Assembly: GCF_003675385.1 (NCBI RefSeq)
Contig: NZ_RCWZ01000001.1
Coordinates: 930,001 to 994,000, forward strand
Origin: Mucilaginibacter kameinonensis
GTDB taxonomy: Bacteria; Bacteroidota; Bacteroidia; Sphingobacteriales; Sphingobacteriaceae
Direction: 5' to 3'
Length of the DNA stretch: 64,000 bases
The translations under genes and the position numbers were made by a program. The notes below the pieces were generated by a model. That model did not search any database, had not been told where the DNA came from, and was given only the letters and a program-made list of their open reading frames with translations. Positions 51,831 to 62,124 of this stretch are shown one piece after another (position 1 is the stretch's first letter; every line of letters starts with the position of its first letter).

Positions 51831-53951
51831 CTACTGCCAATTAATACCCATGTTCCAGAACATAAATGCCCATTTATCAACCTGTCCGTTGATAAGCTGA
51901 GCGGTACTTTGCCCCGCGCCGTGGCCCGCGTTGGTTTCAATGCGGATGAGTGTTGGTGCGGTACCCTGCTGATACTCCTGCAGGCGGGCCGCAAACTTGA
52001 ATGAATGGGCTGGTACTACGCGGTCATCATGATCGGCGGTGGTGATCATGGTTGCAGGGTAAACCCCCGGCTTAAGGGCATGGTACGGCGAATAATTATA
52101 AAGATATTTAAACATTTGTTCCGAATCTTCTGCTGTGCCGTAATCGTAGCTCCAGCCTGCGCCGGCAGTAAATTTGTTATACCTGAGCATATCCAGTACG
52201 CCTACTGCCGGGAACGCTACTTTAAATAGATCGGGGCGTTGGGTCAGCATAGCACCGATGAGTAAACCTCCGTTTGATCCTCCGGAAACAGCAAGATGGT
52301 CTTTTGAGGTGTATTTATTTTTGATGAGATATTCGGCCGCGGCTATAAAATCATCAAATACATTCTGCTTTTTTTGTTTGATGCCCTTGCGGTGCCACAG
52401 TTCGCCATACTCGCCGCCACCGCGCAAATTAGGAACAGCATAAATACCTCCATGCTCAAGCAATATGATGTTTGAGGTACTGAACGCAGGGGTTAAACTA
52501 ACGCCAAAGCCACCATAAGCATACAATAAAGTAGGGTTTTGACCATTAAGTACAGTTCCTTTTTTGTAGGTGATGATCATCGGGATTTTGGTTTTATCCT
52601 TTGATTCATAAAACACCTGTTTTGATTCATATTGCTCCGGATCAAATTTTGCGCCCGATTTTTTATAGATCACCGAAGTACCGGTTGTAATATCCAACTT
52701 GAAAATTGTTGGCGGATAGATGTAGTTGGTAAAGGTATAATAAGTTACATTTTCTTCTTTTTTAGTGCCAAAACCCGAGGCTGAACCAATTGATGGTAGC
52801 TGAATGGTGCGCTCAAGCTTGCCATCCATATTGTACTGCTGTATAAGCGAGGTGGCATCCTGAAGGTATGTGGCGAAAATTTTACCTCCGCCGGTAGTGG
52901 CGCTTAGTACATTTTTTGATTCGGGGATCAGGTTTTTCCAATGGGTTATCCCTGGTTCGGCAGCATCAACAGTAACAATTTTAAAATTGGGCGAGTAGAT
53001 ATTGGTGAGGATATAAAGCTTGCTGCCCACGTTATCTAACACGCTGTGCTGATTGTCAAAATTATTTACCACGTTTACGATCTGGCTGCCGGGTTTGCTT
53101 AAGTCCTGGATATATAGCTCATTGCCGGTTGTTGAGGTAGCGGCTGTGATCACCAAAAAGCGTTCATCTTCGGTAAGATATGCACCTATGTAACGACGGG
53201 GAGTTTTATCGCCTCCAAATATCAATTTATCGGTACTTTGAGGCGTGCCCAGCTTATGGTAGTAAAGCTTATGAAACTGTGTCATGCCCGAAAGCTGGCT
53301 GCCTTCAGTTGGCTTATCATAACTGCTATAATAAAATCCATCGGTACCATGCCATGCCAGTCCGCTAAATTTTACATCTTTCAGGGTATCGCCAACTACG
53401 CTTTTATCTTCGGTATTAATTACGATGACTTTGCGCCAGTCGGACCCTCCTTCTGAGATCTGGTAAGCGGCCAAATCCCCGTTTTTGCTAAACTCAATGC
53501 CTTGTAGTGAGGTCGTACCATCGGCAGAGAATTTATTAGGATCAAGAAAAACTTCAGGTGTACCGGTATCGCCTAACTGGCGATATAATACGTTCTGGCT
53601 TTGCAGGCCATCGTTTTTATAAAAGTAAATGTATTTGCCCTCCTTAAAAGGGGCGCTGTACTTTTCATAGTTCCATAAAAACTCCATGCGTTTATGAATT
53701 TCGGCCCGATAAGGGATCTGGTCAAGATAGTTGAATGTTACTTTATTTTCGTCCTGTACCCAGGCTTTGGTATCATCGGCATGGTCATGCTCCAACCAGC
53801 GGTATGGGTCGGGGACTTGGGTTCCGAAATAGGTATCAACAACGTCAACTTTTTTTGCTTTAGGATATGGGAGGGTTTTTATAGTCATTTGCGCATGTGT
53901 ATAGCTGCAAAATAAAACAGCTAACGATAATAAACAGAACGTTTTTGTCAT
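51831..53951 (-). CDS. Prolyl oligopeptidase (S9 family), secreted
   Basis: 706 residues with signal peptide MTKTFCLLSLAVLFCSYTHAQ. N-terminal YFGTQVPDPYRWLEHD and a seven-bladed beta-propeller (about 75-420). The C-terminal alpha/beta-hydrolase domain holds the catalytic Ser in VSGGSNGGLLIGAML, Asp in TTADHDDRVVPAHS and His in ETNAGHGAGQST. Cleaves short peptides after proline. Upstream of the SGNH hydrolase and probably in its operon; divergent from the outer-membrane protein. Confidence 0.95.
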   Translation of the reverse strand: MTKTFCLLSLAVLFCSYTHAQMTIKTLPYPKAKKVDVVDTYFGTQVPDPYRWLEHDHADDTKAWVQDENKVTFNYLDQIPYRAEIHKRMEFLWNYEKYSAPFKEGKYIYFYKNDGLQSQNVLYRQLGDTGTPEVFLDPNKFSADGTTSLQGIEFSKNGDLAAYQISEGGSDWRKVIVINTEDKSVVGDTLKDVKFSGLAWHGTDGFYYSSYDKPTEGSQLSGMTQFHKLYYHKLGTPQSTDKLIFGGDKTPRRYIGAYLTEDERFLVITAATSTTGNELYIQDLSKPGSQIVNVVNNFDNQHSVLDNVGSKLYILTNIYSPNFKIVTVDAAEPGITHWKNLIPESKNVLSATTGGGKIFATYLQDATSLIQQYNMDGKLERTIQLPSIGSASGFGTKKEENVTYYTFTNYIYPPTIFKLDITTGTSVIYKKSGAKFDPEQYESKQVFYESKDKTKIPMIITYKKGTVLNGQNPTLLYAYGGFGVSLTPAFSTSNIILLEHGGIYAVPNLRGGGEYGELWHRKGIKQKKQNVFDDFIAAAEYLIKNKYTSKDHLAVSGGSNGGLLIGAMLTQRPDLFKVAFPAVGVLDMLRYNKFTAGAGWSYDYGTAEDSEQMFKYLYNYSPYHALKPGVYPATMITTADHDDRVVPAHSFKFAARLQEYQQGTAPTLIRIETNAGHGAGQSTAQLINGQVDKWAFMFWNMGINWQ

Positions 53952-54292
53952 GATAGTTTAAATTACAGGCTACTAAAGATAGCTATTTAAGGCACATCGC
54001 CATAAAGTAATAACGCTTCAAAGGTTAAAAGTTGTTAATTTTGCCGCCGGTTGCCGTTTAATTGGCCGTGTCGGGCTATATTAGCGGCGTGAAAAAATAG
54101 CTTTAAATCAAGGGCAAGCAGTTAAAAGTTAACGCCTTAGTTTTTGCACCTGATAACTATTGTGATTTTTAGCTCGAAACGGTAGCCGGTAATCACATAA
54201 GTATCAATAATAATGCGTTTTTTTGCACGTTTGCTTTGCAGCTAAGTTTGCAATGGCAAAACTTACAGTAATACAGTTACATAATAACAAAC
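53952..54292. other. Divergent intergenic region
   Basis: 341 bp between prolyl oligopeptidase and the outer-membrane protein. It carries the promoter at 54222-54250; I see no gene or repeat. Confidence 0.5.
54222..54250 (+). promoter_or_regulatory. Promoter of outer-membrane beta-barrel gene
   Basis: TTTG (54222-54225), 17-bp spacer, TAAGTTTG (54243-54250), 42 bp before the ATG. Confidence 0.5.
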
Positions 54293-55048
54293 ATGAAACA
54301 AACCCTTACTTTTTTTGCAGCAGGCCTTTTAATGCTGCTGGCCTTTACTTCAAAAGCTCAGGATACCAACGATAAAGATGATGAAACCAAGGTAAAACAA
54401 AAACCTTATGTGGGATTAGGCATGGGTATTTCTTACCCATTCAGCAACTTCAAAAAAACAGATTACAGCAACAATAAATCAGGCTTTGCAAACAGGGGCG
54501 TTACTTTCCAGCTTGACGGAGCGGTTTATCTGAAACGTAATTTTGGTATCGGTTATACTTTTTCATACCAGGATCAGAGCAATTTTTCGTACGATGATGA
54601 TTTGATCTTATCACAAGGTTATACTACCGATTTCAAAGCCGACCAGGGAACTGTGACTGCCGATAAACGTTATCGCAGCTTTAACCTGTTGGTTGGCCCG
54701 CAATATACTTTTGTATGGCGCAGCTTGTCATTTGACGTAAGGGCTTCTGCGGGTGCTATTAAAAGCCAGACTTCGCCTTTGTTAACCATAAGTGTTACTG
54801 GTGTTGACGCGCAATCGGGTACTATCACCCAGGAAAGTTCTAAAGGCTATGCTTTTGCATACGGTGGTAGTGCGGCCATCAGATTTGATATGGGTGCAGG
54901 CTGGGGCTTATCGCTAAAAGGCAATTACGTAAATTCACCGGGTTACAACGTAACTACCACCGGCCGTACGCTTAACGTAGGTCGTTTGGTAACCAAACAG
55001 CCAATTACCGAAGGTCAGGTTGTATTCGGATTATACAAAGCATTTTAA
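54293..55048 (+). CDS. Outer-membrane beta-barrel protein (porin family)
   Basis: 251 residues with signal peptide ending SKAQ. After an acidic linker (DTNDKDDETKVKQ) the segment YVGLGMGISYPFSNFKKTDYS begins an eight-strand-type barrel, with paired aromatic strand ends (FGIGYTFSYQDQSN, FNLLVGPQYTFVWRSLSFDVRASAG) and the last strand QVVFGLYKAF. Small barrels of this kind serve structural or adhesive roles; a substrate is not evident. Has its own terminator shared with the convergent gene. Confidence 0.82.
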   Translation: MKQTLTFFAAGLLMLLAFTSKAQDTNDKDDETKVKQKPYVGLGMGISYPFSNFKKTDYSNNKSGFANRGVTFQLDGAVYLKRNFGIGYTFSYQDQSNFSYDDDLILSQGYTTDFKADQGTVTADKRYRSFNLLVGPQYTFVWRSLSFDVRASAGAIKSQTSPLLTISVTGVDAQSGTITQESSKGYAFAYGGSAAIRFDMGAGWGLSLKGNYVNSPGYNVTTTGRTLNVGRLVTKQPITEGQVVFGLYKAF

Positions 55049-55098
55049 TTGATTAGCTAAAAGCAGAACGCATAAAGCTTAAGTCAGATAAATAAAAC

Positions 55099-55132
55099 AA
55101 AAAAGAGCAGGTCATCGATCTGCTCTTTTTTG
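55099..55132. terminator. Bidirectional terminator
   Basis: AAAAGAGCAG/CTGCTCTTTT stem with T runs on both strands, between the convergent outer-membrane and OB-like genes. Confidence 0.85.
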
Positions 55133-55153
55133 TTTTATAGTCATTTGAACTGA

Positions 55154-55504
55154 TCAGTTAACCGTAACCTGTTCTGGCTTATCGGCCACAATTTCGGGCT
55201 GACCTTTAAAGAATTCGAATGTGCCGGTAGCGCATACGTGCTTTCCTTTTATGCTGGATAAATCAAGCTTGATCTGGCTGCCTTTTACAGCTATGGTGTA
55301 TTTTTGCCTTGGATAAGCTGCTCCCATATTTAGCAGGGTAAGTGTATCGCTTACCGCTTTGTAGGAGTAAACGGTGTCGCACAATGTGCCTACTTTGCCT
55401 ACGTTGTTCTTGAAATCGGCCATGGTAAAACCTTTGGATTGTTGGGCCGATACATTGCCGGCAAAAGCAACAAGGAGCAGTGCCGGCAGTAATAGTTTTT
55501 TCAT
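55154..55504 (-). CDS. Secreted OB-fold-like hypothetical protein
   Basis: 116 residues with signal peptide MKKLLLPALLLVAFAGNVSAQ. The mature part alternates short strands (VGTLCDTVYSYKAVSDTLTLLNMGAAYPRQKYTIAVKG ... GKHVCATGTFEFFKGQPEIVAD), consistent with a small beta-barrel OB-fold seen in secreted Bacteroidota proteins. Two cysteines could pair. Function unknown. Directly downstream of the acidic small protein gene (23 bp), same strand. Confidence 0.65.
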   Translation of the reverse strand: MKKLLLPALLLVAFAGNVSAQQSKGFTMADFKNNVGKVGTLCDTVYSYKAVSDTLTLLNMGAAYPRQKYTIAVKGSQIKLDLSSIKGKHVCATGTFEFFKGQPEIVADKPEQVTVN

Positions 55505-55527
55505 TGGTGGATATATCAGTGTTTTAA

Positions 55528-55758
55528 TTATTGCTGGTCTTTGTCTTTTTTATTTGGCGCGGGCGCGTAACCGTCTTCAAAATTTAAGGTGAACGACGAT
55601 TCGGACGCGCGACTGGCCGCGTTCAGTCCGGTTACATCCGGTTCGCTGTTATCAATTATTTCGTTGCCGGTATCCTGGCCTTCGTTTTGCTCATACTCAT
55701 TGCCTGGGTCTTTATCTTCCTGGGCATCATCAAGATTTGGATTTTCGGGGATTGCCAT
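55528..55758 (-). CDS. Small acidic hypothetical protein
   Basis: 76 residues from ATG 55758 (MAIPENPNLDDAQEDKDPG); the frame extends 11 codons upstream. Very rich in Asp, Glu, Asn and Gln, no hydrophobic core or membrane segment, probably disordered; it ends with a Lys-rich stretch APNKKDKDQQ. No family recognised. Probably cotranscribed with the OB-like gene. Confidence 0.5.
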   Translation of the reverse strand: MAIPENPNLDDAQEDKDPGNEYEQNEGQDTGNEIIDNSEPDVTGLNAASRASESSFTLNFEDGYAPAPNKKDKDQQ

Positions 55759-55872
55759 AATTTTAATGTTTAATGTATTGTGAATAACCACTAAAATACG
55801 GTGTTGTTTGATGCTTATTGTGTAACAATCTTTATCTTTTCTGTTTGATGGTTAAAACGTATTTTTGCCGCT

Positions 55873-56628
55873 ATGCCGGCTCGCGACAAACTCTATTTTG
55901 CTTCTGATTTTCATTTAGGTACAGGCACATACGCCTCAAGCCGCCAACGCGAAGATAAGATAGTGCGCTGGCTCGATAGTATTAAGCATGATGCCGCCGA
56001 ACTGTTCCTGGTTGGCGATGTTTTTGATTTTTGGTTTGAATACAAAACCGTAGTACCCAAAGGCTACATCCGCTTTTTAGGCAAGCTTGCCGAACTTACT
56101 GATGCCGGCGTTAAGCTTTACCTGTTTAAAGGCAACCACGATATGTGGATGTTTGATTATTTTGTAGATGAGCTCGGCGCTACCATCATCAGTAATGAAT
56201 TGAAGATTGAACGCGGCGGCAAGAAATTCTTTATTCATCACGGCGACGGGCTTGGTCCGGGTGATAGCTTTTATAAGTTTTTGAAAGCCTTTTTTAGGAG
56301 TGGATTTTGCCAGTGGCTGTTTGCCCGTATCCACCCAAATCTTGGCGTGGGCATAGCCAATAAATGGAGCCGCCATAGCCGTGATACCAACCAAAAGAAA
56401 GATAACCCTAAACCCGGAGAGCAGGAATGGTTGGTGACTTTTTGTCGCGAAGAACTCAAAACCAATTTTTACGATTACCTGGTTTTCGGTCATCGCCATA
56501 TTCCGCTTGATGTCCAGTTAACACCACAAAGCCGCTACATCAATCTTGGCGAATGGGTTACACAGTTTACATATGCCGTTTTCGATGGTAGTGAACTGAA
56601 GCTGGAGTACTTTGAGAAAACGGATTAG
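55873..56628 (+). CDS. lpxH: UDP-2,3-diacylglucosamine diphosphatase-like (LpxH-type) metallophosphoesterase
   Basis: 251 residues. Calcineurin-like motifs in order: SDFHLG, LVGDVFDFWFEY, FKGNHDMWMFDYFVDELG, FFIHHGDGLGPGD and VFGHRHIPL, with the lid-type helical insert between. Same pattern as LpxH/LpxH2, which removes UMP to give lipid X in lipid A synthesis, at the inner membrane. Other calcineurin-like phosphatases could score similarly, so the exact enzyme is likely but not certain. Confidence 0.85.
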   Translation: MPARDKLYFASDFHLGTGTYASSRQREDKIVRWLDSIKHDAAELFLVGDVFDFWFEYKTVVPKGYIRFLGKLAELTDAGVKLYLFKGNHDMWMFDYFVDELGATIISNELKIERGGKKFFIHHGDGLGPGDSFYKFLKAFFRSGFCQWLFARIHPNLGVGIANKWSRHSRDTNQKKDNPKPGEQEWLVTFCREELKTNFYDYLVFGHRHIPLDVQLTPQSRYINLGEWVTQFTYAVFDGSELKLEYFEKTD

Positions 56629-56667
56629 TTACCCACGGTTGTTGATTTTAATATAATAGGAAAGTAA

Positions 56668-56994
56668 TTAAGAGTTTAAAATTCTTGATTTTTGAGCATT
56701 GTATTCCGATTCTGTTATTGCGCCGCTATCCAATAACTGTTTAAACTTTTGCAGTTCATCTGCTGATGATTTTGGAGGGAAAGTGTAGAAGTTTTTACTC
56801 TCGACTTTTGGTGTGCAATACACTATAATTATCCCAATAAAATTCAGAAAAAAGCCAAGTAGGAGACCAGGAATGGCTCCGATGGTTCGTTTGCCTCCGG
56901 CGTTGTACCCCCAAATAGGGAAAATGATTATTGACCCAAGACTCGCGAAAGCTACAAAAATTAGAATGATTTCAGGTGCGCCTAATCCGCCCAT
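56668..56994 (-). CDS. Small membrane protein with SHOCT domain
   Basis: 108 residues. Two membrane segments (about 8-27 and 40-60), then a linker and the C-terminal SHOCT motif ADELQKFKQLLDSGAITESEYNAQKSRIL (about 78-106). SHOCT tails are oligomerisation modules on membrane proteins of unknown function. ATG 56994. Convergent with lpxH. Confidence 0.78.
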   Translation of the reverse strand: MGGLGAPEIILIFVAFASLGSIIIFPIWGYNAGGKRTIGAIPGLLLGFFLNFIGIIIVYCTPKVESKNFYTFPPKSSADELQKFKQLLDSGAITESEYNAQKSRILNS

Positions 56995-57290
56995 AGTTGT
57001 AATATTTAAGGTTTAGAATGTTGAAATAGGAAATTAAATATATAAATAAGTTTTCAATGTAAACATTGAAATATGTATTCTGCGTTTTTTCCTTATGGAG
57101 TCCATTGTTTGCCGATTGTAATAAGCTGGCACATGCATAACCGCATGCTAAACGGTGCCTTTTTCTTACAGAAAAAATGCGTACTTTTGTGCACTTTTTT
57201 GCAGTAAGTCTGTAAACCGCCCCGAAACATCAAAACTTTCATAAGCCGGTTCAATATCAAACAGTTTGGCTGCATCATTATTTATAACAT

Positions 57291-58364
57291 ATGTTAGATA
57301 AATTAGAACTGATACACGAGCGCTGGAAAAACGTTGAAGGTGAGTTGAGCAGTCCTGACGCCATGCAGGACATGAAGCGTTTTGCCCAGTTAAACAAAGA
57401 ATATAAAGACCTTGCTAAAATTGTTGATGAGTATTTTATATACCGCAACATTATGAGCAATATCGATACCAATAAGGAAATTCTGGCTACTGAAAAAGAC
57501 GAGGAGTTTCGTGAGATGGCCAAGATGGAACTTGATGAATTACTTGCTCAACAGGAAGTAAAAGAAGAAGAGATCCGTCTGATGCTGATCCCTAAAGATC
57601 CTGAGGACTCTAAAAACGCTATCGTCGAGATCCGTGGTGGTACCGGTGGTGATGAGGCAGCCCTTTTTGCCGGCGACCTTTACCGCATGTACATGCGCTA
57701 TTGCGAAAAACGCGGCTGGCGTACTGAGCTGGTTGACTATACCGAAGGTACCAGTGGCGGTTACAAAGAGATTGTGTTTAACGTAAACGCCGAAGACGCT
57801 TACGGAACACTAAAATATGAATCGGGCGTACACCGCGTACAACGTGTACCAGATACCGAAACACAGGGCCGTGTTCATACCTCAGCGGCATCTGTAGTAG
57901 TATTGCCTGAAGTTGATGAGTTTGATATCGATCTGCAGGTAAGTGATATCCGTAAGGATCTGTTCTGTGCTTCAGGGCCGGGCGGTCAGTCGGTAAATAC
58001 CACTTATTCTGCCGTAAGGTTAACTCACTTACCTACAGGTATTGTTGCCCAGTGCCAAGATCAGAAATCGCAATTAAAAAACTACGATAAGGCTTTACAG
58101 GTATTACGTTCGAGGGTGTACGAAATGGAGCTTCAAAAGCACCTGGAAGAAACATCTAAAAAACGTAAAACCATGGTATCAACCGGCGATAGATCGGCCA
58201 AGGTACGTACCTATAACTACCCGCAGGGCCGTTTAACCGAGCACCGTATCGGTCTTACCATTTACAACCTGCCGGGCGTATTAAACGGCGATCTTCAGGA
58301 AATCCTTGAATCGCTTCAGTTTGCCGAAAACGCGGAGAAACTGAAAGAAGGAACAGTAGCGTAA
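57291..58364 (+). CDS. prfA: Peptide chain release factor 1
   Basis: 357 residues, normal length. The conserved GGQ tripeptide is in [30 protein letters not shown]-type sequence [16 protein letters not shown] precedes it, and the codon-recognition region fits RF1 (UAA/UAG) rather than RF2. No programmed frameshift. Catalyses release of finished proteins on the ribosome. Followed by a strong terminator. Confidence 0.96.
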   Translation: MLDKLELIHERWKNVEGELSSPDAMQDMKRFAQLNKEYKDLAKIVDEYFIYRNIMSNIDTNKEILATEKDEEFREMAKMELDELLAQQEVKEEEIRLMLIPKDPEDSKNAIVEIRGGTGGDEAALFAGDLYRMYMRYCEKRGWRTELVDYTEGTSGGYKEIVFNVNAEDAYGTLKYESGVHRVQRVPDTETQGRVHTSAASVVVLPEVDEFDIDLQVSDIRKDLFCASGPGGQSVNTTYSAVRLTHLPTGIVAQCQDQKSQLKNYDKALQVLRSRVYEMELQKHLEETSKKRKTMVSTGDRSAKVRTYNYPQGRLTEHRIGLTIYNLPGVLNGDLQEILESLQFAENAEKLKEGTVA

Positions 58365-58383
58365 TTGACGTTTAAATAATATG

Positions 58384-58421
58384 AAAAAGGTCCCCAACCG
58401 GTAAGGTTGGGGACCTTTTTT
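58384..58421 (+). terminator. Terminator of prfA
   Basis: Perfect GGTCCCCAACC/GGTTGGGGACC stem extended by A/T pairs, 4-nt loop, six T. Confidence 0.92.
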
Positions 58422-58438
58422 GTTTGGAGCAAAAAGAA

Positions 58439-58522
58439 GCGTCATTGCGAGGAACGAAGCAATCCCAAACTATACAGGGCGAACCTGCAAATCGGGGATT
58501 GCTTCGTTCCTCGCAATGACGC
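58439..58522. repeat. GTCATTGCGAGG element, copy 2
   Basis: Perfect 28-bp inverted arms (58439-58466 and 58495-58522) with GAGGAACGAAGCAATCCC in the left arm. Between the convergent prfA and tex genes. Confidence 0.88.
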
Positions 58523-58545
58523 CTTTTAGATTATGCTGCTTTAAA

Positions 58546-60819
58546 TTACAATTTAAACTTACCCTTTAAAGCAGCCAGTTTTAAAGCCATATCCGTTTCC
58601 GGCTCCTTCTCCACCCTTTTATTAAAGTTTGGCTTGTTATTACCTTGCGGGCGACGGTCGTCGTTACGGCGCTGGTTGTTTGGCTCGCTCTTATCGTTCT
58701 CTTTCATGGATAGGGCAATACGCTTGCGGTTCACGTCAACCTCGGTAACGGTTACCTCAACCTTTTGATGTACTTTAAGTACCTCGTTAGGGTCTTTAAT
58801 GTAACGGTTGGTGATCTGGCTCAGGTGAACAAGGCCGTCCTGGTGAACACCGATATCAACAAAAGCTCCGAAAGCGGTAATGTTGGTAACAATGCCCGGC
58901 AACTTCATGCCAACTTTCAGATCGCCAATGGCGTTGATACCATCGGTAAAGCTAAATGCTTCAAACTGCTCACGTGGGTCGCGGCCCGGTTTGGCAAGCT
59001 CGGCCATGATATCGTTCAGAGTTGGTAAGCCAACTGTTTCGGAAACATATTTTTGCAGCGGGATGCTTTTACGTAATGTTGGATTGCCCATCAGGTCTTT
59101 TACCGTACATTTCATATCAGTAGCCATCTGCTCCAGCAAGCCATAACGCTCAGGGTGAACCGCGCTGGTATCAAGCGGGTTTTCGGCATTATGGATGCGA
59201 AGGAAACCTGCTGCCTGCTCAAATGCCTTATCACCCAAACGCGGAACTTTCTTCAACTGCTCACGGCGTTTAAAGGCGCCGTTTTGGTTACGGTACTCAA
59301 CAATGTTTTGTGCCAATTGTGGTCCAAGGCCCGATACATAAGCCAGGATCTGTTTTGAAGCTGTGTTAAGCTCAACACCTACCGCGTTCACCGCGCTGAT
59401 CACAGTGTCATCTAACGAGGTTTGCAGCTTGTTCTGGTCAACATCATGCTGGTACTGGCCCACACCAATTGATTTCGGATCGATCTTTACCAACTCAGCC
59501 AATGGGTCCATCAAACGGCGACCGATTGATACGGCTCCCCTAACGGTAACATCATAATCAGGAAACTCTTCCCTTGCAACTTCCGATGCCGAGTAGATAG
59601 AAGCACCACTTTCATTTACCATTACAATGGTTGCGCCTGCTAAATTCAGGTTGCGCACAAAAACTTCGGTTTCGCGGCCTGCTGTACCGTTACCGATAGC
59701 AATGGCTTCGATATTATATTTTTGGAACAGGTGCTGTACTGTTTTTTCGGCCTCGCGCGCCTGACCGGCGCCTGTATGCGGGTAAATGGTAGTATTTTCA
59801 AGTAACTTGCCCTGCTCATCCAAACAAACCAATTTACAGCCTGTACGGAAGCCAGGATCAAGAGCCATTGTTCTTTTCTGACCAAGCGGAGCAGCAAGTA
59901 ACAATTGACGGGCGTTTTCGGCAAATACATGGATAGCCTCTTCGTCGGCTTTCTTTTTGGTAAGCAGGCGTACCTCTGTTTCCATCGATGGTTTCAGCAG
60001 GCGCTTATAGCCATCGGTTACCGCTAAACGAACCTGCCCTGAAGCCTGGTTGTTGGCTTTGATAACAGAATTTTCCAGGATCTCCAATGCGTCATCTTCC
60101 TCAGGTTTCAGATCAAGCCACAGGATCTCTTCTTTTTCACCACGGCGCATAGCCAGTATCCGGTGCGATGGAGCTGATTTAACGGGCTCTGTCCATTCAA
60201 AGTAGTCTTTGTATTTAATGCCTGCTTCTTCTTTACCTTCAACTACGCGTGATGCAAAGGTGCCTTTCTCCACAAAAAGCTCACGGATCTTGGTACGTAC
60301 TTCGGCATTTTCGGCAACGGTTTCGGCAATGATATCCCTTGCACCCGCCAAAGCTTCTTCAACGCTGGCAACGCCTTTTTCATCGCTGATGTACTCGGCG
60401 GCAATCAGTTCAGGGTCGATATTGTTTTGCGCTAATAGCACATCGGCAAGTGGCTGCAGGCCTTTTTCGCGGGCCGCTGTAGCGCGGGTTTTGCGTTTAG
60501 GGCGGTAAGGAAGATAGATATCTTCCAACGTAACCATGGTTTCGGCTTCGTTGATCTGCTTCTCCAACTCGGGCGTTAATTTGCCCAGGTCTGTAAGCGA
60601 TTTCAGGATGGCCTCGCGGCGTTTATCCAGTTCGCGCAGTTGCTGTACACGGTCACGGATGGCGGCTACCTGTACCTCATCCAAACTGCCGGTAAGCTCT
60701 TTACGGTAACGGGAAATGAACGGAACAGTGGCTCCTTCATCAAGCAGACCTACCGTAGCGGTAACCTGCTTTTCGGCTACAGAAAGCTCTGCAGCTATTA
60801 TTTTATAATGAATACTCAT
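58546..60819 (-). CDS. tex: Tex-like S1-domain RNA-binding protein
   Basis: 757 residues from ATG 60819 (MSIHYKIIAAELSVAEKQV). Helical N-terminal (TEX-like), YqgF-like RNase-H-fold segment (TMALDPGFRTGCKLVCLDEQGKLL), helix-hairpin-helix (NAVGVELNTASKQILAYVSGLGPQLAQNIVEYR) and a C-terminal S1 domain (GIVTNITAFGAFVDIGVHQDGLVHLSQITNRYIKDP), then a basic tail rich in Asn, Arg and Lys (NNQRRNDDRRPQGNNKPNFNK). Binds nucleic acid and affects transcription; the exact role is unsettled. Monocistronic. Confidence 0.95.
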   Translation of the reverse strand: MSIHYKIIAAELSVAEKQVTATVGLLDEGATVPFISRYRKELTGSLDEVQVAAIRDRVQQLRELDKRREAILKSLTDLGKLTPELEKQINEAETMVTLEDIYLPYRPKRKTRATAAREKGLQPLADVLLAQNNIDPELIAAEYISDEKGVASVEEALAGARDIIAETVAENAEVRTKIRELFVEKGTFASRVVEGKEEAGIKYKDYFEWTEPVKSAPSHRILAMRRGEKEEILWLDLKPEEDDALEILENSVIKANNQASGQVRLAVTDGYKRLLKPSMETEVRLLTKKKADEEAIHVFAENARQLLLAAPLGQKRTMALDPGFRTGCKLVCLDEQGKLLENTTIYPHTGAGQAREAEKTVQHLFQKYNIEAIAIGNGTAGRETEVFVRNLNLAGATIVMVNESGASIYSASEVAREEFPDYDVTVRGAVSIGRRLMDPLAELVKIDPKSIGVGQYQHDVDQNKLQTSLDDTVISAVNAVGVELNTASKQILAYVSGLGPQLAQNIVEYRNQNGAFKRREQLKKVPRLGDKAFEQAAGFLRIHNAENPLDTSAVHPERYGLLEQMATDMKCTVKDLMGNPTLRKSIPLQKYVSETVGLPTLNDIMAELAKPGRDPREQFEAFSFTDGINAIGDLKVGMKLPGIVTNITAFGAFVDIGVHQDGLVHLSQITNRYIKDPNEVLKVHQKVEVTVTEVDVNRKRIALSMKENDKSEPNNQRRNDDRRPQGNNKPNFNKRVEKEPETDMALKLAALKGKFKL

Positions 60820-61053
60820 AATCAAAATTCGGACTGCGAAGTTGAGGGAATAGGCTTACAATTCAAAAAAAGATTGTTAACAATGGGTTGAAAGATTTTG
60901 ATTGGCTGATATTTGTCTGAACCCGAATTTTTGGAATTAAAGGATTAACAGAATGCTATGTAGATTTGATAAATTCTTAAAATTCGTTTAATTCGAGTTC
61001 AGACAACGCATAATTCATGGCAATCCTCAAATCCTATAAATCAAGGTTCAAAC

Positions 61054-61983
61054 TTATCCCTTCAAATCAACCAGTTTCTCAGCCATTACTTCGCTGATTT
61101 TCCGGTATGAATCAAATGTCCAGCCGGCAACGTGCGGGCTTAACAATACCTTGCCGCTTTGTCTTAATTCTTCAAACCATGGCTGCTCGGCAAGGGCGGG
61201 GAATTTTTCAACCTCAAGCACATCTAAACCGGCGCCTAATATTTTGCCTTCGCGTATCGCATTTAACACAGCGCTTACTTTAGCAGTTTTTCCGCGCGAC
61301 GTGTTCAGGAAAAATATCGGTTTTTTAAAGTGGAACAGGTACTCATCATCAACCAGTCCGTTGGTTTCGGTAGTTAGCGGGATATGAAGACTTAGTACAT
61401 CGCTATGCTTAACAATTTCTTCCATGCTTACTTCGCGGGCATATTTATCGCTGAAGCCGGTTTTATACTTATCATAGGCTATAACATTTACCTGGAAGCC
61501 CGAAAGTTTACGGGCAAAGCTGCTGCCCATGTGGCCGTAACCTATAATACCTACTGTTTTGCCTTTAAGCTCATAGCCGCGGTTAGCTTCACGCAGCCAT
61601 TTGCCGTCACGAATTTCGGCATCACCACGGTTCAGGTTATTCATTAATGACAGCAGCAAACCTATGGCATGTTCACCTACCGCGTCCGAGTTACCTTCGG
61701 GAGCATTAATGAGGGTTATTCCTTTTTGAATGGCATAGCCTTCATCAATATTATCCATACCTGCGCCGGCACGGGCTATAAACTGCAGGCTGGTGGCGGC
61801 ATCAAGTACAGCTTTATCCACCCTGAATTTTGAACGGATCACCAGACCGGCATAATCGCCTATGATTTGCATCGCTTCGTCAACCTTAATCAGCGGACGG
61901 TAATCGCAGGTGTAACCTTTAGCTTCGGCCATCTCCATAAATATGGCATGCACATCATCAACAATAAGGATATTATTTTTCAA
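61054..61983 (-). CDS. D-2-hydroxyacid dehydrogenase (phosphoglycerate dehydrogenase-like)
   Basis: 309 residues. NAD-binding GYGHMGSSFARKLSGF (GxGxxG). Catalytic residues in NTSRGKTAKVSAVLNAI (Arg), AGLDVLEVEKFPA (Glu) and LLSPHVAGWTFDSYRKI (His). Lacks the ACT domain of classical SerA; without it, serine feedback is not expected. Likely substrate 3-phosphoglycerate or another 2-hydroxyacid, inferred. Stands alone. Confidence 0.9.
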   Translation of the reverse strand: MKNNILIVDDVHAIFMEMAEAKGYTCDYRPLIKVDEAMQIIGDYAGLVIRSKFRVDKAVLDAATSLQFIARAGAGMDNIDEGYAIQKGITLINAPEGNSDAVGEHAIGLLLSLMNNLNRGDAEIRDGKWLREANRGYELKGKTVGIIGYGHMGSSFARKLSGFQVNVIAYDKYKTGFSDKYAREVSMEEIVKHSDVLSLHIPLTTETNGLVDDEYLFHFKKPIFFLNTSRGKTAKVSAVLNAIREGKILGAGLDVLEVEKFPALAEQPWFEELRQSGKVLLSPHVAGWTFDSYRKISEVMAEKLVDLKG

Positions 61984-62124
61984 CTTGTATCTATTTTATA
62001 AGAGGCCAAATTTACAAAATGCAAGGGTATTAGCCGACAGGCTTTTATAAGGATTGGTGATTTTTACGTTGGGGATATATTTGACAGTTGATTCGGACGA
62101 AATTAAGTAATCAAATTAAACAAG